In this document: positions 43,711 to 52,460 of the stretch, in pieces
Layout of the letters: the number at the start of each line of letters is the position of its first letter
How positions within the stretch are numbered: the first letter of the stretch is position 1
Translations under genes and position numbers: made by a program
The notes under the pieces: generated by a model
Databases searched by the model: none
Told to the model about the DNA's origin: nothing
What the model saw: the letters and a program-made list of their open reading frames with translations, nothing else
Source: an uncultured Maribacter sp.
GTDB lineage: Bacteria > Bacteroidota > Bacteroidia > Flavobacteriales > Flavobacteriaceae
NCBI GenBank assembly: GCA_947493885.1
Contig: CANLTE010000002.1
Coordinates: 1-64,000 of the forward strand
Reading direction: 5' to 3'
Length of the DNA: 64,000 nt

Positions 43711-44484
43711 TTATTCAGCAACACTGATTAAAACCGCTTCACAGCTTTTTAGATCTGAATTTAAAATAATGTTTTCGGAAGTGGAACCATCCGTAATTTC
43801 AATGGAAACTGTATTCGGGGGAAATTTACCTAAGTTGTGCGCGTATAAAAACAAGTCGTTTTTTTTACCAGGGTCTAGGTGTACTGTAAAACTCTTTTTA
43901 TTGTATGTTAAAAGGTGCTTAGTAACAACAGATAATCCATTTAAATAAATAGATACAATGTCATTATCTTGGGTTCCATGATCCCAGATATTTACGGTTA
44001 TTTCTTTATTTTTAAATTGGAGTTCTTTAGTGTATGAGATTTTTCTACCTGCAAAATCCATACGCTCAACCGTGGGTGCCTCTCTTTTTTTTATAGAAAA
44101 ATAGGGAGTGGCAAATTTTGCTATTTGAAATTTGTCATCAGGAAAGAGTTCAATACCTACAACTTGGTATTTATCTCCTTCGCCAATATTTTTTGCTAAT
44201 TCAATATTAGTATAGCTTCCTGTATTTTTAAATGAGCCAAGCTCTTGCACAACCATATCATCTCTGGTTAAAAAAAATCGAATAGATTTGGTGTCAGCGA
44301 TGTTAGCGGTCTCCCATAAAATTTCCACACTTTGTGGAATATTCCATACAGTACCTTTATTAGGATAAGTGATTTCAATAGAAGATCTAGGAGCTACATT
44401 AGTATTGCTTTTTTCTCCTGCAAAAGAAAGATTTCCTATAAGGCAAGTAAAAACCGTTAATAGTAAAAATACTTTCGCTTTCAT
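43711..44484 (-). CDS. Secreted two-domain beta protein
   Basis: The protein has 257 residues with a signal peptide (residues 1-22, ending SFAG). Residues about 35-130 resemble the Kre9/KNH or Ser-Thr-rich GPI-anchor type sandwich (IEITYPNKGTVWNIPQSVEILWET). Residues about 155-255 have the Bacteroidota pattern NIWDHGTQDNDIVSIYLNG. No catalytic motif is visible. It is an extracytoplasmic protein of unknown role and transcribed alone. Confidence 0.7.
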   Translation of the reverse strand: MKAKVFLLLTVFTCLIGNLSFAGEKSNTNVAPRSSIEITYPNKGTVWNIPQSVEILWETANIADTKSIRFFLTRDDMVVQELGSFKNTGSYTNIELAKNIGEGDKYQVVGIELFPDDKFQIAKFATPYFSIKKREAPTVERMDFAGRKISYTKELQFKNKEITVNIWDHGTQDNDIVSIYLNGLSVVTKHLLTYNKKSFTVHLDPGKKNDLFLYAHNLGKFPPNTVSIEITDGSTSENIILNSDLKSCEAVLISVAE

Positions 44485-44819
44485 TTTGGTTGATAAATGA
44501 TTTTATAATCTAACGAAAATTTTGTAGAAATGTTGTAAACTAAAAAGAGCCTCATCATTGGAAGACAAAGCTCTTTTTTGAGAACACTATATGAAAATGA
44601 AAAATCTTATTTCGTTTTTAATTACACTGTAAATGTATGTATGTTGATTTGTTTTTTAAAAGAAATGATGTGAACGCTCCAAATAGTGTTGTGTATCGTG
44701 TTGGTTTTGTTTTTAATCACAAAAAATGGAGTTAACAATCATATAACTTAAGGGTAAAATTTAGCTGACCTCAAACTCAATTGAAATTCTGAATCTTTGT
44801 GTATCCTGATTTTCTATAT
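44485..44819. other. Intergenic gap with one terminator-like hairpin
   Basis: The 335-bp gap holds a hairpin at 44542-44578 (AAAAAGAGC with GCTCTTTTT) and otherwise no convincing gene. The hairpin lies upstream of both flanking genes, so it may mark the end of a lost gene or a leader attenuator. Confidence 0.5.
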
Positions 44820-44945
44820 ATGAAAATTATAAAAACACTTATTTCAACGTTAATTATAAATGCGATTATAACCTTATTCGTAACGTATTACTCTCCATTA
44901 AAGCATAAAAAAATCAGGAAAAATACTCTTACAAATATGCAATGA
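44820..44945 (+). CDS. Small membrane peptide coupled to the phosphoesterase
   Basis: The frame encodes 41 residues: MKIIKTLISTLIINAIITLF, then VTYYSPLKHKKIRK and a polar end. There is one membrane helix with a positive C-terminal side. Its TGA overlaps the ATG at 44942 (ATGA). The overlap suggests a real, translationally coupled leader gene or a small partner of the phosphoesterase. Confidence 0.45.
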   Translation: MKIIKTLISTLIINAIITLFVTYYSPLKHKKIRKNTLTNMQ

Positions 44946-45811
44946 AAAAACGTCATGTTGATATTGTGGTTATTTCAGATGTACATTTAGGTACTTATGG
45001 ATGTCACGCTAAGGAACTACTAAAATATTTAAAATCTATTAAACCAAAAGAGGTAATTCTCAATGGAGATATTATAGATATCTGGCAATTTAAAAAACGA
45101 TATTGGCCTAAGTCACATATGAAAGTGATAAAGCTTATAATGCAATGGATTTCAAAAGGAATTAAAGTGCATTATATAGCAGGCAACCATGACGAATTGC
45201 TGAGAAAGTTTGCAGGTTTTAATATGGGGTCGCTAAGTATTGTTAACAAAGTTGTTTTGGAATTGGGAGAAGAAAAAGCTTGGATGTTTCATGGGGATGT
45301 TTTTGATGTGACCATGCAACATTCTAAATGGATTGCAAGGTTAGGTGCTCATGGTTATGATTTACTGATTTTATTGAATAGAGGTGTTAACTTTTTTAGT
45401 AAGAAATTGGGTAGAGGACCAGTATCAATGTCTAAAAAAATTAAAAACAGTGTAAAGTCTGCGGTAAAATTCATTAATAATTTTGAACAAATAGCTGCTG
45501 ATATCGCCATAGAAAACAAATATGAATATGTGGTGTGCGGCCATATACACCAACCAGAAATGAGAACTATTACCAATGACAAAGGTTCTGTAATGTATTT
45601 GAATTCTGGAGATTGGATTGAGAACTTAACGGCGTTGGAGTATAATAATGGAAAATGGGAGTTGTATACATATGAAGAGGATGTTTTAATGAAAGACGAA
45701 GTAGATGAAATTTTTGATGAAACAGCAATTCCAGAGAAAAATGAACTATTTCAGAATCTTGTCAAAGAGTTTCAGATAATTGGGGTCTCAGAAACTAAAG
45801 AAAAAGTGTAG
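44942..45811 (+). CDS. Metallophosphoesterase, UDP-diacylglucosamine pyrophosphatase-like
   Basis: The protein has 289 residues with the full calcineurin-like metal motif set: SDVHLGTYG, NGDIIDIW, GNHDE, HGDVFD and GHIHQPE. This resembles LpxH/LpxH2-type UDP-2,3-diacylglucosamine hydrolases, but the true Bacteroidota LpxH cannot be told from other members here. It is followed after 3 bp by a glycosyltransferase and then by a GH1 enzyme. Context suggests cell-envelope glycolipid or polysaccharide metabolism. Confidence 0.85.
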   Translation: MKKRHVDIVVISDVHLGTYGCHAKELLKYLKSIKPKEVILNGDIIDIWQFKKRYWPKSHMKVIKLIMQWISKGIKVHYIAGNHDELLRKFAGFNMGSLSIVNKVVLELGEEKAWMFHGDVFDVTMQHSKWIARLGAHGYDLLILLNRGVNFFSKKLGRGPVSMSKKIKNSVKSAVKFINNFEQIAADIAIENKYEYVVCGHIHQPEMRTITNDKGSVMYLNSGDWIENLTALEYNNGKWELYTYEEDVLMKDEVDEIFDETAIPEKNELFQNLVKEFQIIGVSETKEKV

Positions 45812-45814
45812 TAG

Positions 45815-46804
45815 ATGAAGGTCTTGTACGCAATTCAGGGTACTGGAAATGGACATCTGAGTAGATCCAAAGATGTGATTCCAGCATTACTCAATAATAA
45901 CATAGATTTAGACATTTTAATAAGTGGAATTCAGGCAGATATTGGTATTCCATACGATGTGAAATATCGATTAAAGGGATTGAGTTTCATATTTGGAAAA
46001 AAGGGGGGCGTGGATATGTGGCGAACCTATTTAAAAAGCAACACCGCTCGTTTACAAAAAGAAATTAAAAGTGTTCCCGTTGAAGATTATGATCTTATAA
46101 TTAATGATTTTGAACCAGTTTCTGCATGGGCTTGTAAACTCAAAAATAAGAAAAGTGTGAGTTTTAGTCATCAGGCGGCGGTGTTGTCACCTTTGGCTCC
46201 TAAGCCACATAAAAGTGATATTATGGGTAAGTTCATATTAAAAAAATATGCCCCTACCACAACGCAATATGGCCTTCATTTTAAACCTTATGAAAATAAC
46301 ATATATACTCCCATAATCAGAAAGGATATACGAGAGGCTGAAGTTAAAAATATGGGGCATTACGCGGTTTATTTACCTGCATATAGCGATGAAAAAGTAT
46401 TAAAAATGCTTTCAAAAATTAAAGGTGTTAAGTGGCAAGTTTTTTCTAAGCATAATACCAAAGCTTCGTTTACCAAGAACATAAGTATACAGCCAATTAC
46501 TAATAAGGCATTTGTTTCCTGTATGGCTAGTAGTGCAGGTATATTGTGTGGTGCTGGTTTTGAAGCTCCAGCTGAGGCACTTTATTTAAACAAAAAATTA
46601 TTGGTTGTACCAATGAAATCGCAATTTGAGCAACAGTGTAACGCAGCGGCTTTAAAAGAAATGGGAGTGCCCGTAATAAAGTCCTTAAAGAAAAAGCATC
46701 TTGAGAAGATGAAAAACTGGATAGAGAGTGGTAAGCGCATTGCAGTTGATTATCCCAACCAAACACAGCAAATTGTAAATCAACTTCTCGAAGAATCTAT
46801 TTAG
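45815..46804 (+). CDS. Glycosyltransferase, MurG/UGT (GT-B) type
   Basis: The protein has 329 residues. It has the GT-B N-terminal loop AIQGTGNGHLSRSKD and a C-terminal sugar-nucleotide site region (SSAGILCGAGFEAPAEAL, VPMKSQFEQQCNAAAL). The acceptor is unknown. It lies between the metallophosphoesterase and the GH1 gene with gaps of 3 and 5 bp, so the three form an operon. Confidence 0.82.
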   Translation: MKVLYAIQGTGNGHLSRSKDVIPALLNNNIDLDILISGIQADIGIPYDVKYRLKGLSFIFGKKGGVDMWRTYLKSNTARLQKEIKSVPVEDYDLIINDFEPVSAWACKLKNKKSVSFSHQAAVLSPLAPKPHKSDIMGKFILKKYAPTTTQYGLHFKPYENNIYTPIIRKDIREAEVKNMGHYAVYLPAYSDEKVLKMLSKIKGVKWQVFSKHNTKASFTKNISIQPITNKAFVSCMASSAGILCGAGFEAPAEALYLNKKLLVVPMKSQFEQQCNAAALKEMGVPVIKSLKKKHLEKMKNWIESGKRIAVDYPNQTQQIVNQLLEESI

Positions 46805-46809
46805 TTGAT

Positions 46810-48178
46810 ATGTATAATGTTTCAAATGAGTTTGATTTAAAAGCTCAAGATTTTGGCGAAGATTTTATTTGGGGAGTATCTACAGCTGCTTATCAAATAG
46901 AGGGTGGTTATAATCTCGCAGGAAAAGGAGAATCTATCTGGGACAACTTTGCTGCCAAAAAAAATAAGATAAGGAATAATGAACACGGCCAAGTTGCTTG
47001 TGATTTTTATCACAGGTTTAAAGAAGATATTCTTTTAAAGAAATCGTTAAACATTAAAAACTATAGATTTTCTCTTTCATGGTCGAGAATTCTTCCCAAT
47101 GGTATTGGTGAGGTTAATGCTGAAGGAATTGAATTTTATAATAAGGTGATTAATTGTTGTTTGGAACATCAGATTACGCCATGGGTAACGCTTTATCATT
47201 GGGATTTGCCACAAAAATTAGAAGAAAAAGGTGGTTGGACGAATAGGGAGATATTAAATTGGTTTGAGGAATACGTAAAAGTATGTGCTCAAAATTTTGG
47301 AGATAGGGTAAAGCATTGGATGGTCTTAAATGAGCCAATGGTTTTTACAGGGGCTGGATATTTTTTTGGAGTACATGCCCCTGGAAGAAAAGGAATAAAA
47401 AATTTTCTTCCCGCAATTCATTATGCTACACTTTGTCAGGCAATAGGGGGTAGAGTGCTACGCGCCATCGTCCCACAAGTTATTATTGGAACAACGTTTT
47501 CATGTTCTCAAATTACAGCATACTCAAATAAAAAAAAAGACATTATCGCCTCAGCTAAAGCAGATGCATTGTTAAACAGACTTTTTATAGAACCAGTTTT
47601 AGGTTTAGGGTATCCGTATCAAGATCTTCCAATATTAAAGCGTTTAAAAAAATATATTCTTCCCGCGGATGAGGAAAACGTTGTTTTTGATTTTGATTTT
47701 ATTGGAATTCAAAATTATACCCGTGAAGTTGTGAAACATAGCGCTTTTGTACCCTATTTAAAAGCTAAAATTGTAGAAGCTGAAAATAGAAATGTTAAAA
47801 CAACATTGACAGGTTGGGAAGTTTACCCGCCAAGTATTTACAAAATGCTTAAGCAGTACAATATGTATTCAGGGGTTAAAAAGATAATAATTACGGAGAA
47901 TGGAGCCGCTTTTTCTGATGTTGTATTAAAAAAGAAGGTGAACGATTCAGATAGGTTGTATTATTTACAAGCGTATTTACAAGCGTATTTACAGCAGGTG
48001 CATAGGGCATTAAAAGAAGGGGTGAAAGTGGATGGCTATTTTGTGTGGACATTTACAGATAATTTTGAATGGGCAGAAGGATATTACCCTCGTTTTGGTT
48101 CATGTAGATTTCAAAACGCAAAAACGCACTGTTAAAAATTCAGGGAAGTGGTTTGGAAAATTTATCGAGAAAAAATAG
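46810..48178 (+). pseudogene. GH1 beta-glucosidase with a C-terminal frameshift
   Basis: Residues 1-435 match family GH1: GVSTAAYQIEGG, acid/base LNEPMVF, nucleophile ITENGAAF, and FTDNFEWAEGYYPRFG. After RFG the frame shifts: the annotated frame ends SCRFQNAKTHC at 48135, while another frame reads HVDFKTQKRT and KNSGKWFGKFIEKK to a TAG at 48178, the usual GH1 ending. A loss of about five bases (frame shift of +1 or -2) explains it. A perfect 12-bp tandem duplication (47968-47991) adds LQAY. The enzyme may still fold, since the active site is present. Confidence 0.8.
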
Positions 48179-48249
48179 GCGTTTATTATATATTTTTAAG
48201 AGATTAGTATATTAAAGTTTAAAAAAGTTTATTGTTGTAGATAGTTATA

Positions 48250-49047
48250 ATGAGGATAAGGATTAATGTTGTTTTAATTCTTCTACTTTTTACAGTGTTT
48301 TCATGTAAACAGGATAAAAAGTTAGATGCATACAAAACAGAGGAGTTTGTGTTTAGAGGAAGATCCGCTAAGGTCGTTTTTCCTGATGTTTTGGATAGTA
48401 AAAAACCTTGGATTTGGCGTGCCAGATTTTGGGGAACACAACCGCAAACCGAGGAAGCTTTATTAAATAAAGGTTTTCATGTGGTTTATATAGATGTTGC
48501 CGATTTTTATGGAAACATGGAAGCTGTTAGTATTTGGAATGATTTTTATGAATATGTAGTAGAAAAATACAATCTTAATAAAAAGGTAGTTTTACAAGGT
48601 TTCAGCAGAGGTGGCTTGGTAGTGTATAATTGGGCAGCACAGAATACGGACAAAGTTTTTTGTATTTATGCAGACGCACCGGTTTGTGATATTAAAAGTT
48701 GGCCAGGAGGTTTTTTTGAAGGAAAAGGAAGCAAAGCTGATTGGGAAAAATGCTTGGCGACATATTATTTAGATGAAGATTCTGTTTTAACTTTTGAAGG
48801 CATGCCTATTTATAACGCGGTTATGGTTGCTAAAGCTAAAATACCAGTTTTACATGTTTGCGGAGATTTGGATAAGATTGTTCCTTATGAGGAAAACACC
48901 GCAATTTTAGAAAAAAAATTTAAAGAGGCGGGAGGAGATATTCAAGTTATTTTAAAAAAAGGAGTTGGGCATCACCCACATAGTTTAAAAGATGCAACAT
49001 CCATTGTGAATTTCATTTTGAAAAATTCTATTGGGAATGTAGATTAA
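48250..49047 (+). CDS. Alpha/beta hydrolase lipoprotein
   Basis: The protein has 265 residues. A lipobox (FSCK, Cys at about residue 19) is followed by an alpha/beta-hydrolase fold with nucleophile elbow GFSRGGLV (Ser), an acid near HVCGDLDKIVP and His in KKGVGHHPHS. It is probably periplasmic or outer-membrane anchored, with an ester or peptide substrate that cannot be named. It starts 72 bp after the GH1 gene. Confidence 0.82.
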   Translation: MRIRINVVLILLLFTVFSCKQDKKLDAYKTEEFVFRGRSAKVVFPDVLDSKKPWIWRARFWGTQPQTEEALLNKGFHVVYIDVADFYGNMEAVSIWNDFYEYVVEKYNLNKKVVLQGFSRGGLVVYNWAAQNTDKVFCIYADAPVCDIKSWPGGFFEGKGSKADWEKCLATYYLDEDSVLTFEGMPIYNAVMVAKAKIPVLHVCGDLDKIVPYEENTAILEKKFKEAGGDIQVILKKGVGHHPHSLKDATSIVNFILKNSIGNVD

Positions 49048-49052
49048 AATAA

Positions 49053-49080
49053 AGCCGATGCGGAACATCGGCTCATTTTA
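49053..49080 (+). terminator. Terminator of the hydrolase gene
   Basis: AGCCGATG at 49053-49060 pairs with CATCGGCT at 49066-49073, followed by CATTTTA. It ends the plus-strand run from 44820 and precedes the convergent acyl-CoA dehydrogenase. Confidence 0.7.
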
Positions 49081-49175
49081 TCGTGCTAACTCAAACATAA
49101 GAACGTACCTTAAGAAGGCGTTGCAAATGTAAAATTGTTATTTGCGTTTTAGGTTAAGAAAATCTAAGTAAAAGA

Positions 49176-50354
49176 TTATTTAAATGCGGATATACCTGTG
49201 ATATCTGCACCGGTAATAAGTAAATGAATATCGTGTGTGCCTTCATAGGTGATAACACTTTCTAGATTCATCATATGCCGCATAATGCTATAGTCGCCAG
49301 TTATTCCCATCGCACCTAGCACTTGTCTAGCCTCTCGTGCTATTTTTAAGGCCATATCAACATTATTTCGTTTTGCCATTGATATTTGTGCGGAGGTGGC
49401 TTTGCCTTCATTTTTTAACTGTCCTAAACGAAAAGCCAATAATTGCGCTTTTGTAATTTCGGTAACCATTTCGGCAAGCTTTTTTTGTTGAAGCTGTGTA
49501 GCCGCAATCGGTTTACCAAACTGAATTCGCTCCTTGGCATAGCGTAGGGCTGTATCGTAACAATCCATAGCTGCTCCAATAGCACCCCAAGCAATACCAA
49601 ATCTAGCAGAATCTAAACACCCAAGTGGTGCTCCAAGACCAGATTTGTTTGGAAGTAGGTTTTCTTTTGGAACCTTTACGTTGTCAAAGATAAGTTCTCC
49701 AGTAGCCGAAGCTCGTAATGACCACTTGTGATGCGTTTCTGGAGTGGTAAAGCCATCCATGCCACGTTCAACAATTAGACCGTGAATTCTTCCTTCCTCG
49801 TTTTTTGCCCAAACTACAGCAATATCCGCAAAAGGGGCATTGGATATCCATAGTTTAGCACCATTCAAAAGGTAATGGTCGCTCATATCTTTAAATTTTG
49901 CTTCCATGCCACTAGGGTTAGAGCCGTGATTTGGTTCGGTTAAACCAAAGCAGCCTATGAGTTCTCCCGTAGCTAGTTTTGGAAGATATTTTTTGCGTTG
50001 CTCTTCAGAACCATAAGTATATATGGGGTACATAACCAATGAAGATTGAACTGATGCTGTTGATCTAACACCACTATCTCCGCGTTCAATTTCTTGCATG
50101 ATTAAACCATAGCTTATTTGATCTAATCCTGCTCCGCCATATTCAACCGGGATATACGGGCCAAAAGCACCTATCTCGGCAAGCCCCCCTAAAATTTGTT
50201 TTGGAAATTCTGCCTTTTGGGCATAGTCTTCAATTATTGGTGAAATATCTCTTTTTACCCATTGTCTTGCTGCGTCTCGCACCAGTAAATGTTCTTCGGA
50301 AAGTAAATCATCTAAATTGAAATAATCTGGGGACTCAAATACATCTTTTCGCAT
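49176..50354 (-). CDS. Acyl-CoA dehydrogenase, glutaryl-CoA dehydrogenase-like
   Basis: The protein has 392 residues. FAD and substrate motifs CFGLTEPNHGSNPSGM and KLWISNAPFADI are present; the catalytic Glu lies in ITYEGTHDIHLLI. The VRSTASVQSSLV and RFGIAWGAIGAAMDC segments match glutaryl-CoA dehydrogenases, which oxidise and decarboxylate glutaryl-CoA to crotonyl-CoA in lysine and tryptophan breakdown. It is transcribed alone, and no other step of that pathway is adjacent. Confidence 0.9.
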   Translation of the reverse strand: MRKDVFESPDYFNLDDLLSEEHLLVRDAARQWVKRDISPIIEDYAQKAEFPKQILGGLAEIGAFGPYIPVEYGGAGLDQISYGLIMQEIERGDSGVRSTASVQSSLVMYPIYTYGSEEQRKKYLPKLATGELIGCFGLTEPNHGSNPSGMEAKFKDMSDHYLLNGAKLWISNAPFADIAVVWAKNEEGRIHGLIVERGMDGFTTPETHHKWSLRASATGELIFDNVKVPKENLLPNKSGLGAPLGCLDSARFGIAWGAIGAAMDCYDTALRYAKERIQFGKPIAATQLQQKKLAEMVTEITKAQLLAFRLGQLKNEGKATSAQISMAKRNNVDMALKIAREARQVLGAMGITGDYSIMRHMMNLESVITYEGTHDIHLLITGADITGISAFK

Positions 50355-50414
50355 ATTCGGATAGAATTTGCTTCAAATATAAATAAAGAAATATAACAAA
50401 ACAATATGCTTAAG

Positions 50415-51149
50415 TTACATTTTTAAATAAAAGTTCTTTGTTAATTTTTTGTACGCCTCAGTATATTGATGCCTTTCTTTCTCAATAATTAAATTATCTA
50501 TAAGAGTATCTTGCTTTGTAAAGGTAAATTCTAATAAACTACGTTTTATTTCCGTTAGGGCATTTCCTTTTACTCTTGTTATTCTTTTTGGAAATAAACT
50601 AAATTTTGCAGCAAGTTTTATAAAGTTTTCTTCTTCCTTAAATGGAATTACGGTAGAAAAGGAGCCCTTTTTGGTAAGTAGTTTAGACACTCCTTCTAGT
50701 AACTCATCAAATGGTAAAGAAGTATGTTGTCTAGCATTATCTCTGGCTATATCACCACTACTAACTTCTTCTGTGTAAAAAGGAGGATTAGAAACTACGA
50801 GGTTGTATAGCTCTGATTCGTCAGGTTCTTCTTCGGTATATTCATCTACAAATTCATCAAAACCAGCATGAAAACAAAATAGCCGGTCTCTCCAAGGTGA
50901 GTTTTCAAAATTCTCGGAACATTGCTCAAAAGCATCGCCGTCTAGCTCAATGGCCTCTATATTTTCAGCATTGCTACGTTGTGCCAGCATTAAGGCAATT
51001 ATGCCAGTGCCAGTGCCAATATCTAAAATATTGTAAACGTTGGTATCCAATGCTGTCCAAGCTCCTAAAAGAACACCATCGGTGCCAACTTTCATTGCGC
51101 AGCGGTCTTGTTCAATGGTAAACTGTTTAAAAGCAAAAGGCTTATTCAT
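50415..51149 (-). CDS. tRNA1(Val) A37 N6-methyltransferase (TrmN6/YfiC)
   Basis: The protein has 244 residues. The opening FKQFTIEQDRCAMKVGTDGVLLGAW is typical of YfiC; the SAM motif ILDIGTGTGIIALML and the catalytic VSNPPFY follow. It methylates the N6 of adenine 37 in tRNA1(Val). It lies 5 bp after rimM, in the rpsP-rimM-trmN6 operon of translation genes. Confidence 0.92.
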   Translation of the reverse strand: MNKPFAFKQFTIEQDRCAMKVGTDGVLLGAWTALDTNVYNILDIGTGTGIIALMLAQRSNAENIEAIELDGDAFEQCSENFENSPWRDRLFCFHAGFDEFVDEYTEEEPDESELYNLVVSNPPFYTEEVSSGDIARDNARQHTSLPFDELLEGVSKLLTKKGSFSTVIPFKEEENFIKLAAKFSLFPKRITRVKGNALTEIKRSLLEFTFTKQDTLIDNLIIEKERHQYTEAYKKLTKNFYLKM

Positions 51150-51154
51150 ATTAA

Positions 51155-51682
51155 TTACGATAAATATAAGTCTACTAAACCTTCGGGGGCAGAAACGTAA
51201 ATAGTTTTTGTTTTCCTATCTAATTTGGTAATGATTTCGTCTCTGATGGGAATTAAAATTTGGTTATCGTTTTTTTGAATTTCAAATAGTGCTTGCGCGG
51301 TAGAATCGTTTACTCCTGTAATGATTCCGATATTACCATGAATATCATCAATAACTGTAAAATTTATAATTTCATGATAGTAAAATTTATTCCCGGTAAG
51401 TTTAGGAAGTAAGGTAAGAGGAAGGTACAATTCCATTCCCATTATACGGTCAGCATCTGATTCGTTTTTTACCTCTTCAAAATCAATGCGAAGTAAATTG
51501 GATTTATGTAACCTGCATTTATCAATAAAAAATGGAACCAGATTGTTTCCAAGTGAAACAAAAACTGATTCCATTTTTTCGTATACTTCAGGGTCATCGG
51601 TGTCCAGTTTAACTAGTACTTCACCCTTGAAACTATATTTTGAAACGATTTTACCTAGGTAAAAGCAGTCTGATTTCCGCAT
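51155..51682 (-). CDS. rimM: 16S rRNA processing protein RimM
   Basis: The protein has 175 residues. The N-terminal RimM beta-barrel begins YLGKIVSKYSFKGEVLVKLDTDDPE, and the C-terminal PRC-barrel includes LLPKLTGNKFYYHEII and IRDEIITKLDRKTKTIYV. It helps mature the 30S head and binds S19. It is 17 bp after rpsP, the standard neighbour. Confidence 0.94.
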   Translation of the reverse strand: MRKSDCFYLGKIVSKYSFKGEVLVKLDTDDPEVYEKMESVFVSLGNNLVPFFIDKCRLHKSNLLRIDFEEVKNESDADRIMGMELYLPLTLLPKLTGNKFYYHEIINFTVIDDIHGNIGIITGVNDSTAQALFEIQKNDNQILIPIRDEIITKLDRKTKTIYVSAPEGLVDLYLS

Positions 51683-51699
51683 CGTTTCGGAGATATATT

Positions 51700-52221
51700 T
51701 TATTCTTCTTCAGAAGATGCTTCAGCAGCAGCGTCTTCAGAGTCAGTAGCTTCTTCCTCTTCTGGTAAAGCAGCAGCCGCAGCTTCCGCCGCACGCTTTT
51801 CATTTACTTCTTTTTCAGCAGCTAGTGCCTTTGCTCTTTCGTCAGCTTTTACTTTATCTAATCCGCTAACCTTATCAGCAACAGCCTGTTCTTTTTCAGC
51901 TAACCAAGCAGCAAATTTTTCTTCTGCTTGCTCTTCGGTTAAAGCTCCTTTACGAACACCTCCTAAAAGGTGATGCTTTAATAAAACACCTCTGTATGAT
52001 AATATTGCTCTTGCAGTATCAGTTGGTTGTGCGCCATTCTGTAACCATTTTACAGAGTTGTCTACATTAAGGTCAATTGTAGCTGGGTTTGTATTAGGAT
52101 TGTAAGTTCCTAGTTTTTCTAAAAATTTACCGTCTCTTTTTGATCTTGCATCTGCGGCAACAACCCAATAGAATGGTTTACCTTTTTTACCGTGTCTTTG
52201 TAATCTAATTTTTACTGGCAT
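51700..52221 (-). CDS. rpsP: 30S ribosomal protein S16
   Basis: The protein has 173 residues; about 80 are the S16 core ([41 protein letters not shown]). A Bacteroidota-type extension follows, rich in Ala, Glu and Lys, ending in an acidic run ([20 protein letters not shown]). It starts the translation operon, and a consensus promoter lies about 85 bp upstream. Confidence 0.96.
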   Translation of the reverse strand: MPVKIRLQRHGKKGKPFYWVVAADARSKRDGKFLEKLGTYNPNTNPATIDLNVDNSVKWLQNGAQPTDTARAILSYRGVLLKHHLLGGVRKGALTEEQAEEKFAAWLAEKEQAVADKVSGLDKVKADERAKALAAEKEVNEKRAAEAAAAALPEEEEATDSEDAAAEASSEEE

Positions 52222-52305
52222 ATCACATTAATTTGTAGGGTGCCCGACCCTTGATTATTAATTCTTTTAAGCTTACATCGAGCGGAGCCAAGATGAAAGC
52301 GGGTG

Positions 52306-52335
52306 CAAATATATAGTATTTAAGTAAAAGAACAA
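52306..52335 (-). promoter_or_regulatory. Promoter of the rpsP operon
   Basis: On the minus strand TTG (52333-52335) and TATATTTG (52306-52313) are 19 bp apart, matching the Bacteroidota consensus. The predicted leader of about 80 nt contains a small hairpin (AGGGT 52237-52241 with ACCCT 52247-52251). Confidence 0.7.
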
Positions 52336-52460
52336 TAGTAATATATGTTTTCTTAATACAACAGAATGGATGAAAGTTAATAACTGTTTAAAACTCTCTT
52401 TTATTAGACCAATTACTTTAGCTATTTTTATCTACTTGTTTTTTCTGAAATAAAACCTAC

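Noticed and set aside
44591-44632. 13-codon frame MKMKNLISFLITL after a terminator-like hairpin
   Set aside because: Too short, with no downstream gene for which it could serve as a leader peptide at a convincing distance.
52237-52251. S16 autoregulatory hairpin in the rpsP leader
   Set aside because: The stem is only 5 bp and no ribosomal-protein binding-site mimic could be recognised.
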